Assembly: GCA_036268995.1 (NCBI GenBank)
Contig: DATATB010000147.1
Location: 1 to 23,752 of the forward strand
Length of the DNA: 23,752 nt
Reading direction: 5' to 3'
Origin: DATATB01 sp036268995
GTDB taxonomy: Bacteria > Planctomycetota > Planctomycetia > Pirellulales > PNKZ01
The position numbers and the translations under genes were made by a program. The notes under the pieces are model-generated. The model saw only the letters and a program-made list of their open reading frames with translations. It was not told where the DNA came from and made no database searches. Numbering within the stretch: position 1 is the stretch's first letter; each line of letters begins with the position of its first letter. Shown here one piece after another: positions 9,670 through 16,612 of the stretch.

Positions 9670-10707
9670 ATGCCGCTGGAACTCAAACCTCCGCTGGAGC
9701 CGATGGAAGCCGAACTGGTGGACGAGGTGCCGCGCGGCAACCAGTGGCAATACGAGCCCAAATGGGACGGCTTTCGCGCCCTGATCTTCAAAGACGGCAA
9801 GCAGGTGCAGATTCAGTCCAAGTCGGGCCAGCCGTTGGGTCGCTATTTCCCAGAGGTCGTCGAACAGTTCGCAAAGCTGCGGCCGACGCGCTGCGTGCTC
9901 GACGGCGAAATCGTGATTCCCGTCGGCAATCGGCTGTCGTTCGACGATCTGTTGCAGCGCATCCATCCGGCCGCCAGCCGGGTGAAGAAGCTGGCCCACG
10001 AGCATCCGGCCCTGGTGATCGCGTTCGATTTGCTGGCCGATACGCGTGGCAAGTCGCTTCTCACGCTGCCGCTGCTGGAGCGGCGACAGCGGCTGGCGGT
10101 CTTTGCCGAAAAATACTTTGCGCCGGCCAGCCAGATTCGCTTGTCGCCCGCCACGACGGACTACCGCACAGCCCGGCGGTGGTACCAAAGCGCCGGCGGC
10201 ACGACCGACGGCGTGATGGCCAAGCGGCTCGACCTGCCCTACCAGGCCGGGCTTCGCACGGGCATGCAAAAAATCAAGCCGCTACGGACCGCCGACTGCG
10301 TGGTCGGCGGTTTCCGCTACGCCTCGGGCGAGCCCATCGTCGGCTCGCTGCTGCTGGGGCTGTACGACGACGATGGGCTGCTCAATCACGTCGGCTACTT
10401 GTCCGGCATGAGCCACCAGCAACGCAAAGAGTTGACGCCCAAGCTGCGCAAGTTGATTTCGCCGCCGGGCTTCACGGGCCGCAAGCCGGGCGGGCCGAGC
10501 CGCTGGAGCACGAAACGCTCGAGCGAGTGGGAACCGCTGGCGACCCGGCTGGTGATCGAAGTGGAGTACGACCAGATCACCTCTGGCCGATTTCGCCACG
10601 GCACGCGGTTGGTGCGCTGGCGGCCGGACAAGGCACCGCGGCAATGCACGTTCGATCAACTCCGCAGCACCGGCAGCTCATTGCGATTGCTCAAAGCGGC
10701 CACCTGA
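9670..10707 (+). CDS. ATP-dependent DNA ligase (LigC-like)
   Basis: Seals nicks through a ligase-AMP intermediate. Nucleotidyltransferase motif I is EPKWDGFR with Lys31 as the AMP acceptor. Later motifs are VLDGEIV, VIAFDLLAD, DGVMAKRLD and DCVVGGFRY. An OB-fold follows with VIEVEYDQITSGRFRHGTRL and RWRPDKAPRQCTFDQL. At 345 residues it has only the adenylation and OB domains, like mycobacterial LigC (about 350 residues). It has no nuclease or polymerase domain, so it is not a fused LigD. The polymerase gene lies immediately upstream, matching the mycobacterial LigC/Prim-PolC pairing. ATG 9670 has a GGTGA-like ribosome site about 8 nt upstream. The gene ends 25 bp from the stop of the convergent sensor kinase. 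Confidence 0.93.
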   Translation: MPLELKPPLEPMEAELVDEVPRGNQWQYEPKWDGFRALIFKDGKQVQIQSKSGQPLGRYFPEVVEQFAKLRPTRCVLDGEIVIPVGNRLSFDDLLQRIHPAASRVKKLAHEHPALVIAFDLLADTRGKSLLTLPLLERRQRLAVFAEKYFAPASQIRLSPATTDYRTARRWYQSAGGTTDGVMAKRLDLPYQAGLRTGMQKIKPLRTADCVVGGFRYASGEPIVGSLLLGLYDDDGLLNHVGYLSGMSHQQRKELTPKLRKLISPPGFTGRKPGGPSRWSTKRSSEWEPLATRLVIEVEYDQITSGRFRHGTRLVRWRPDKAPRQCTFDQLRSTGSSLRLLKAAT

Positions 10708-10732
10708 GCGCGAACCGGCCGGCAGCCTGCCG

Positions 10733-13300
10733 TCAGCATTCTGCTTTCGCCATTGGCATCAAGCTCACGCGTGCGGCGGCTTCGGGGCTGCGGCGGCACT
10801 CGTATTCGGCCACGAGGCTCTTCAACATCCGCGAGTCGACCGGCTTGACCAGGTGCAAATCGAAGCCGGCTTCCTGCGAACGGCGCCGGTCATCCTCCTG
10901 CCCATAGCCGGTGATGGCCACGAGCAGCATGTTTTCGAAGCCGCTTTCGCTGCGCAATTGCCGGGCGACTTCGTAGCCGTCGATGCCCGGCAACCCGATA
11001 TCCAGCAGCATGATGTCGGGATGTTGATGCCGGGCTTTTTCCAAGGCGGCCAGGCCGTCGTGCGCGACTTCGACCTGGTGATGCCAGGCGGCGAACATCA
11101 TGCCCAGCGTGGTGGCCGCGTCGAGATTGTCGTCGACCACGAGCACGCGGCAACTCGCGGCCGGCTGGGGCGCGGCGTCGCGGGCTTCGGGTTCGGCCGG
11201 CGCTTCGGCCAGCGGCATGCGCACGACGAATTCGCTCCCCCGGCCGGGACCCTCGCTGTGGGCTTCGGCCGATCCGCCGTGCAGATCCACGAGCTTTTTC
11301 ACCAGGCACAGGCCGATGCCCAATCCGCCGTGCGAGCGGTCCAGCGAGCGGTCGGCCTGCGTGAACAGATCGAAGACGTGCGGCAGCACGTCGGCGGCGA
11401 TGCCGATGCCCGAATCGCGCACGCGCAGCACGGCATTGCCTTGCTCGCACGAGCCGACGATGGAAATCTTGCCGCCGCGATCGGTGTATTTCGACGCGTT
11501 GTTCAGCAGGTTGGCCACGACTTGCGTCAGCCGGATGTCGTCGCAATCCAGCCACACCGGATCGGCCGGCATCGACACGGCCAGCTCGTGCTGCTGCAAA
11601 TCGATCAAAGGCCGGGCCGTTTCGATGGCGTGCGCCACGATCTGGTTGAGATCCACGCGGCGTTTGCGGAGCTTGATCTTGCCCTGCGTGGCGCGCGACA
11701 CGTCGAGCAGGTCGTCGACCAACCGCACCAGGTGGTCCACCTGCCGTTCCATCATGTCCATGGCCCAGGACACGGTGGGCGGATCGAGGTCTTCCGCTTT
11801 GAGCAGGCCCAGCGCGTTGCGGATCGGAGCCAGCGGATTGCGCAGCTCGTGCGCGAGCATCGCCAGGAATTCGTCCTTGCGGCGATCGGCGTCCTTGAGC
11901 GACTCCATGATGGCCTTGCGGGCCGTGATGTCGACGTTCACCGCCACGCCGCCCACGATGCGGTCGTCACCATCGCGAATGGGCAGGGCATAGCTCAGGA
12001 CCGTGGCCCGGCGGCCGTCGAAGGTTTCGATCTCGACTTCCTCGCCGATGCAGATTTCGCCGGTGGTCAGCGCACGCGAGAGGCCGAATTCGTGCGACTC
12101 GAGGCGCCGGCCGCTCTCGGCCCAAAAGGTCTTGTAATCCTCGCCGTATTGCTTGGGCGAGGACGATAGCGGCGTGCTCCCGCCCCACAAGGCCTTGGCC
12201 TCCGGATTGGTTTCCAGCAGGCGGCCAGTGGCGTCGGCGATGAACACGCCGACGGGCAGAATGTCGAGCACGGCACGCAGACGCCGCCGCTCGCGCTCGA
12301 TGGCCGCATGTTCGCGCTCAAGCGCCGCTTCGGCCCGCCGCCGCTCGTGCCAACGGGCGAAGGCAATCAGCTGCCCCACCAGGCCGGCCAGGCTGGCCAC
12401 GACTTCGAGATCCTGCTGCGTGAAGGGATGCAGCACGTCATCGGTGTCGATCTGCAACACGCCCGAGGGTTCGCACGAGGGGGCCACGAGCGGGGCGCAC
12501 ATGCTCGAGCGGCTGGCCGATTCGCCCAGCACGCTGTCATCGACCGTGGCCCGGCTGTCGTCGGCCGCGTCGGCGCTGAGGATGGCCCGGCCCAACATCA
12601 TGACTTGCCGCGCCACATCGGTATCGACCGGGCCAATCGTGCAGGTGTCGTCCGACTGACCGCTGCGATTGCGAATGGCCTTGGGCGTCAAGCGGTTCTC
12701 GGGACCGTCGGCCAAGAGCACATAACAACGGGCCGCCTGCGGAAAAATCCGCAGCAAGCTGTCTAGCACCTTGGACATGACCTCGTCGATATCGAGCGAC
12801 GAGCCGACGCTGCGGATGATTTCCAGGATCGCCCGCAGCTTGGCGTTGGCGTCCAACTCCAGCCGATGATCGCCGGCGGCCAGCACGTCGATCGAGCTGA
12901 CGACCGACGTCCGCCGCGAGCCGCGGGCCGGCGAACGGTGGAGCGACAACTCTTTTTCGGCGGGAGCGGAATCGCTCGACAGCGGGTTGTCCGAATTCTC
13001 GCGATAGGCCAGCACCAGGTCGTGGATCTCGATGCGGTCGCCGTGGTGGAGCAGTTGCCGCGAGTCGATCCGGCGGCCGTTGACGAGCGTGCCATTGAGG
13101 CTGCGCAGATCTTCGATGAAGACACCTTCGTCGCCCCGCACGATCCGGGCATGATGCCGCGAAATCGTTTGCAGCGGGATCATGATGCCGCAATCCGCGT
13201 CGCGGCCCAGCAAGGTCTCCTGGGCGGACAACACGTACGATTGACCGACGTTTGCCCCTCGCAAAACCCGAATCGACGGGACCGACTTGCTCAGATCCAT
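10733..13300 (-). CDS. Hybrid sensor histidine kinase (FHA-GAF-PAS-HisKA-HATPase-REC)
   Basis: An 855-residue soluble signalling protein with no clear membrane segment. In order: an N-terminal FHA phosphothreonine-binding domain (residues about 8-95, GRD at 32-34, SRHHA at 47-51, then LNGTLVNGR); a GAF domain (about 145-310); a PAS domain (about 330-450, LDILPVGVFIADATGRLLET); HisKA with LAMLAHELRNPLAP and phosphoacceptor His484; HATPase with NLLNNASKYTDRGG, DSGIGI and HGGLGIGL; and a C-terminal receiver with VVDDN, phosphoacceptor Asp767 in LLDIGLPGIDGYE, and Lys in VKPVD. The frame stays open upstream to 13489, but the ATG at 13300 directly precedes the FHA fold and is preferred. No separate DNA-binding response regulator is adjacent, so its output is unknown. 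FHA input suggests cross-talk with Ser/Thr kinases (inference). Confidence 0.93.
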   Translation of the reverse strand: MDLSKSVPSIRVLRGANVGQSYVLSAQETLLGRDADCGIMIPLQTISRHHARIVRGDEGVFIEDLRSLNGTLVNGRRIDSRQLLHHGDRIEIHDLVLAYRENSDNPLSSDSAPAEKELSLHRSPARGSRRTSVVSSIDVLAAGDHRLELDANAKLRAILEIIRSVGSSLDIDEVMSKVLDSLLRIFPQAARCYVLLADGPENRLTPKAIRNRSGQSDDTCTIGPVDTDVARQVMMLGRAILSADAADDSRATVDDSVLGESASRSSMCAPLVAPSCEPSGVLQIDTDDVLHPFTQQDLEVVASLAGLVGQLIAFARWHERRRAEAALEREHAAIERERRRLRAVLDILPVGVFIADATGRLLETNPEAKALWGGSTPLSSSPKQYGEDYKTFWAESGRRLESHEFGLSRALTTGEICIGEEVEIETFDGRRATVLSYALPIRDGDDRIVGGVAVNVDITARKAIMESLKDADRRKDEFLAMLAHELRNPLAPIRNALGLLKAEDLDPPTVSWAMDMMERQVDHLVRLVDDLLDVSRATQGKIKLRKRRVDLNQIVAHAIETARPLIDLQQHELAVSMPADPVWLDCDDIRLTQVVANLLNNASKYTDRGGKISIVGSCEQGNAVLRVRDSGIGIAADVLPHVFDLFTQADRSLDRSHGGLGIGLCLVKKLVDLHGGSAEAHSEGPGRGSEFVVRMPLAEAPAEPEARDAAPQPAASCRVLVVDDNLDAATTLGMMFAAWHHQVEVAHDGLAALEKARHQHPDIMLLDIGLPGIDGYEVARQLRSESGFENMLLVAITGYGQEDDRRRSQEAGFDLHLVKPVDSRMLKSLVAEYECRRSPEAAARVSLMPMAKAEC

Positions 13301-13667
13301 GATGCCAAGGGCTCCGCGGGAGCGAGGGCGGCGGCTGTCGGCGGCTGGCCATAAGATCCGAACGCTGCCGCACCGACGCTTCGCGCCCGATCTGCTACTG
13401 AATACCAGTATAACTAGCAGAGCGCCAAACACGCCAGTTCGGTGAGCGTGGGATAGATTCTTCGCACTCGCTCCCCGCCTTTGGGGCATGCCGCAAACCG
13501 CAAAACCGGCAAGCTATGCGATGGCCGCTCGTCGGCAATCCCCCGCTGCTGTCGCGTTGCGCCGGACTTGACACTAAGTCGACGCGGCGATAGCGTTCGC
13601 GGCCTTATCTCTTCGGCCTCGCCTGCTTACTGCAAGCCTGGCCTGGCGCCTTGGGCTCGTCAGCGGA
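13301..13667. other. Divergent intergenic region between kinase and lipoprotein genes
   Basis: These 367 bp separate two divergently oriented starts. A lower-GC patch at about 13397-13420 contains TATACT on the minus strand (13407-13412), a -10-like hexamer about 107 nt before the kinase ATG, but no convincing -35 accompanies it. The right part carries a plausible plus-strand promoter at 13568. Short open frames here show no protein-like composition. Confidence 0.5.
13568..13596 (+). promoter_or_regulatory. Possible sigma-70 promoter for the lipoprotein gene
   Basis: A perfect TTGACA at 13568-13573 is followed after 17 nt by TAGCGT (three of six matches to the -10 consensus), about 70 nt before the ATG at 13668. 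A strong -35 with a weak -10; plausible but unproven. Confidence 0.4.
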
Positions 13668-14594
13668 ATGTGGCATACCTTGCGCGGAGTGGTCCTCGGC
13701 TTGCTCGTGTCGCTAAGTGCTAGCGGCTGCGCGGTCTGGGAGCATCCGCCACCGGGTCGGCAAAATGCTGCGCGGCCGGCCATCGAAACCGTGGCCTTGG
13801 ATGTCGTCGTCGCCAGGGTGCCGCTGGGCGACACGGTCGTTAACGGCGAACTGTGGAACGAAGTCGACGAGCAACCGCTACCCACCGAGCTGCGCAGGCT
13901 GCTGGCCGCCAACGGATTGCGGGCGGGCGTGATCGGCACGCGTTTGCCGGTGGCGCTCGAGCGGCTCTTGAAAATGAGCGACCAGCCGCCGGACGAGTCA
14001 CAGGTCAAGCAGGTGGTCGATTTCGAAAACGAGCCCATCGTGCGGCATCGGATGGTGCGGATCGTCTCCGGGCGGCGGACCAACATCATCTGCACCGGCG
14101 AGAACAGCCGGCATGCCGAACTGCCCGTGCTGGTACGCGAGGCCGATGGCGGGCTGCGCGGTCGGACCTATCGCCAGGTGATGGGCTTGCTGGCCGCGCA
14201 CGCCCTGCTGGAAGGCGACGGCCGGGTGCGTTTGGAGTTGGTGCCCGAAATCGAGCACGGCGATGCGCAGCGGCGTTTCGAGCCCGGCGAAGGCATGATG
14301 AAGATCGAATTCGGTCCGCCGCACGAAAAGTACGACTTTCTGCGCATGCCGCTGGTGCTCTCGCCCGGCCAGATGCTGATTGTGACCGGACTACCCGACC
14401 GGCCAGGCAGTTTGGGCTACCAGTTCTTCATGGAGCCCGGCGCTCAGAAGCCGCAGCAGAAGCTGCTATTGATCCGGCTGGCGCAGACACAGTACGACGA
14501 TTTGTTCACCAGCGACGCTCTGCAGGACTGGCCGCCGCAAGAAGAGCACGACCCGGCCGCCGTGCCTGGTGCCAAGAACAACGATAAGCGCTGA
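13668..14594 (+). CDS. Putative lipoprotein of unknown function
   Basis: A 308-residue protein with an N-terminal hydrophobic segment (LRGVVLGLLVSLSASGC) ending in a lipobox-like SASGC, so Cys21 is probably lipidated and the mature protein sits in the periplasm or on a membrane. The body has no domain I can name with certainty. The C-terminal half (LELVPEIEHGDAQRRFEPG, then LSPGQMLIVTGLPDRPGSLG and QQKLLLIRLAQTQYDDLF) resembles proteins I associate with Planctomycetota. Its arrangement of VxLELxPEIE followed by PGQxLIVTG faintly recalls the C-terminal beta domain of secretins; this is only a resemblance. The gene stands alone, divergent from the kinase and 368 bp before kdsD. ATG 13668 places the signal peptide correctly. 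Confidence 0.8.
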   Translation: MWHTLRGVVLGLLVSLSASGCAVWEHPPPGRQNAARPAIETVALDVVVARVPLGDTVVNGELWNEVDEQPLPTELRRLLAANGLRAGVIGTRLPVALERLLKMSDQPPDESQVKQVVDFENEPIVRHRMVRIVSGRRTNIICTGENSRHAELPVLVREADGGLRGRTYRQVMGLLAAHALLEGDGRVRLELVPEIEHGDAQRRFEPGEGMMKIEFGPPHEKYDFLRMPLVLSPGQMLIVTGLPDRPGSLGYQFFMEPGAQKPQQKLLLIRLAQTQYDDLFTSDALQDWPPQEEHDPAAVPGAKNNDKR

Positions 14595-14699
14595 TGCGCC
14601 CGGTAATATTCCCGCCAGCGGTGCAGGCCTCGCGGGCTCACAGGTGCCTCGCGCTTCGGATCAGCTAGCATCACGATTCATGCTGATCGGTTTTTCAAC

Positions 14700-14834
<135 letters not shown>

Positions 14835-14882
14835 AAGTGTTTCCGCCCTTGCGCCGCATTACGCTAGCACACCTTCTTTGCA

Positions 14883-14911
14883 TTGTCGCTTCGTCGCGCG
14901 ACGGCTAGAAT
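14883..14911 (+). promoter_or_regulatory. Probable sigma-70 promoter of the kdsD-kdsC operon
   Basis: TTGTCG (14883-14888) and TAGAAT (14906-14911) are spaced by exactly 17 nt, matching the consensus at four and five of six positions. The -10 box ends 51 nt before the GTG start of kdsD. Confidence 0.5.
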
Positions 14912-14962
14912 CCGCCCCTCTCACTGCGCACCCTCGGGGCATGCGGTCAAGGAAGGCATCTC

Positions 14963-15979
14963 GTGAGCACGGAAGCAGTTCGCCGGGCGCCGCTCGCGCC
15001 CCTGGAGCAGTTGCACTATGCCCGGCAGATCATCCAGATCGAGGCCCAGGCACTGGCCAAACTCAGCGGCCGGCTGGACGCCCGATTCTGCACGGCGCTG
15101 GACCTGCTGAGCGCGTGCCGCGGCAATGTGATTGTCAGCGGCATGGGCAAGGCCGGACTCGTAGGGCGCAAAGTCTCGGCCACTTTGGCATCGACCGGCA
15201 CGCGGAGCATCTTTTTGCACCCGGCCGACGCCGTGCACGGCGACTTGGGCCGCGTCCACGGCGACGACGTCGTGCTCGTGCTCTCGCAAAGCGGCGAAAC
15301 CGAAGAAGTGCTGCGGCTGCTGCCCAGTCTGGCGCGCATGCACGTGCCGATCATCGCCATCACCGCGCGGCAAAACAGCTCGCTGGGCCGTGCGGCGGCC
15401 GTCACATTGGAACTAGGGCCGCTGCGCGAGGCCTGCCCGCTGGGTTTGGCCCCCAGCACGAGCACGACCGCCATGCTGGCGCTCGGCGATGCGCTGGCCT
15501 TGGTGCTGAGCCGACTGCAAGACTTTGGCCATGCCGACTTTGCCCGCGTCCATCCGGCCGGCAGCTTGGGCCGTTCGCTCAGCCGCGTGGAAGAACCGAT
15601 GCGGCCGCTGGCCGAGTGTCGCGTGGCCGACGAATCGCAAACGGTGCGCGAAGTCTTCGCCGCGCTCAGCCGGCCCGGCCGCCGCAGCGGCGCCATCATG
15701 CTCACAACGCCCGACGGCACGCTGTCGGGCATCTTCACCGATAGCGACCTGGCCCGGCTATTCGAAACCCGGCGCGATGCCGACTTCGATCGGCCGATTC
15801 GCGAAGTCATGACGCGGCGGCCGTGCACCGTGCCGCAGGGTTCGATGTTGACCGATGCCGTGGCGATCATGGCCGAACGCAAAATCAGCGAGCTGCCGGT
15901 CGTCGACGCGGCCGGCCAGCCGGTCGGATTGCTCGACATCACGGACCTGGTCGGTATGATTCCGGACGACCCCGTATGA
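14963..15979 (+). CDS. kdsD: Arabinose-5-phosphate isomerase (KpsF/GutQ/KdsD family)
   Basis: Converts ribulose-5-phosphate to arabinose-5-phosphate, the first committed step to Kdo, the sugar linking lipid A to the LPS core; cytoplasmic. The 338 residues (E. coli KdsD has 328) comprise a SIS sugar-isomerase domain (about 30-185) with VSGMGKAGLVGRK, HPADAVHGDLG, LSQSGETEE and DFARVHPAGSLGR carrying the catalytic Lys, Glu and His positions, then two CBS domains (about 205-265 and 275-332) typical of this enzyme. The start is GTG 14963, fixed by AAGGAAGG six nt upstream. A plausible promoter lies at 14883. kdsC follows 62 bp downstream on the same strand, strongly supporting the Kdo assignment over the gut-operon paralogue. 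Confidence 0.95.
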   Translation: MSTEAVRRAPLAPLEQLHYARQIIQIEAQALAKLSGRLDARFCTALDLLSACRGNVIVSGMGKAGLVGRKVSATLASTGTRSIFLHPADAVHGDLGRVHGDDVVLVLSQSGETEEVLRLLPSLARMHVPIIAITARQNSSLGRAAAVTLELGPLREACPLGLAPSTSTTAMLALGDALALVLSRLQDFGHADFARVHPAGSLGRSLSRVEEPMRPLAECRVADESQTVREVFAALSRPGRRSGAIMLTTPDGTLSGIFTDSDLARLFETRRDADFDRPIREVMTRRPCTVPQGSMLTDAVAIMAERKISELPVVDAAGQPVGLLDITDLVGMIPDDPV

Positions 15980-16009
15980 GGGGCGCCTTTTTCATTTCGC
16001 ACTTTTAGC

Positions 16010-16027
16010 CGGCTGATTCGTCAGCCG
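16010..16027 (+). other. UUCG-loop hairpin between kdsD and kdsC
   Basis: CGGCTGA and TCAGCCG pair perfectly around a TTCG tetraloop, 14 bp before the kdsC ATG. There is no T tract, so it is unlikely to terminate. It may stabilise or separate the transcript, or affect kdsC initiation. Confidence 0.55.
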
Positions 16028-16041
16028 CATCCGGCACAACC

Positions 16042-16566
16042 ATGACTGTGGCCAAACAAGTTTACCAGGCAATCGAGCTGATTCTGTCCGACGTGGACGG
16101 CGTGCTGACCGACGGCAGCATCGTCTTCAACAACGAGGGGATCGAAAGCAAGCGGTTCCATATTCGCGACGGCCTGGCCATCAAGCTCTGGGCGCGGGCC
16201 GGCGGCAAGTTCGGCGTGCTCACCGGCCGCAACTCGCACATCGTCAATCTGCGCTCGGCCGAGCTGGGCATCGAAATCGTGCGGCAAGGCGTGGAGAACA
16301 AGCTGGCGGCCATGAAAGAAATCCTGGCCGAGCTGCGGCTCGAGCCCGCGCAGGTGTGCTACATCGGCGACGACCTGCCGGACCTGGCCCCCATGCGCGC
16401 GGCCGGGCTGGCGATCACGGTACCGGAAGCGGCCGCCGAAGTGCGCAGTGCGGCCGGCTATGTCACGAAGCAATCGGGCGGACACGGTGCCGTGCGCGAG
16501 GCGATCGAAGTGATCCTCAAGGCGCAAGGCCGCTGGAACGATCTCGTGCAGAAGTACGATCCGTAG
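16042..16566 (+). CDS. kdsC: 3-deoxy-D-manno-octulosonate 8-phosphate phosphatase
   Basis: Removes phosphate from Kdo-8-phosphate to give free Kdo. It is a small, capless HAD phosphatase of 174 residues, the usual size of the tetrameric KdsC family. Motif I is SDVDGVLTDGSI, with Asp17 as nucleophile and Asp19 as acid/base. FGVLTGRNS supplies motif II, and GDDLPDLAPM the acidic magnesium-binding motif IV. The C-terminal tail (GGHGAVREAIEVIL) matches the family segment that reaches into the neighbouring subunit. Located between kdsD and an Lpt-like gene, as in E. coli and many Gram-negative bacteria. The Kdo-8-P synthase KdsA is not in this window. Confidence 0.95.
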   Translation: MTVAKQVYQAIELILSDVDGVLTDGSIVFNNEGIESKRFHIRDGLAIKLWARAGGKFGVLTGRNSHIVNLRSAELGIEIVRQGVENKLAAMKEILAELRLEPAQVCYIGDDLPDLAPMRAAGLAITVPEAAAEVRSAAGYVTKQSGGHGAVREAIEVILKAQGRWNDLVQKYDP

Positions 16567-16612
16567 AACTGGTCTGCTCGCTCCCCATCACGCAACAAGC
16601 CCCGTCGAAACT

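Noticed and set aside
8580..10707. Canonical Ku-LigD non-homologous end-joining operon
   Set aside because: No Ku gene is present, the ligase lacks nuclease and polymerase domains, and the pair better matches Prim-PolC/LigC.
10708..10732. Terminator between the convergent ligase and kinase genes
   Set aside because: Only 25 bp separate the stops, with no stem followed by a T run.
10853..12169. A 438-codon plus-strand frame over the sensor kinase
   Set aside because: Composition dominated by His, Arg, Gln and Val typical of antisense frames; the minus-strand kinase domains are clear.
13481..13723. An 80-codon gene in the kinase-lipoprotein gap
   Set aside because: No protein-like features, and it overlaps the lipoprotein start and its likely promoter.
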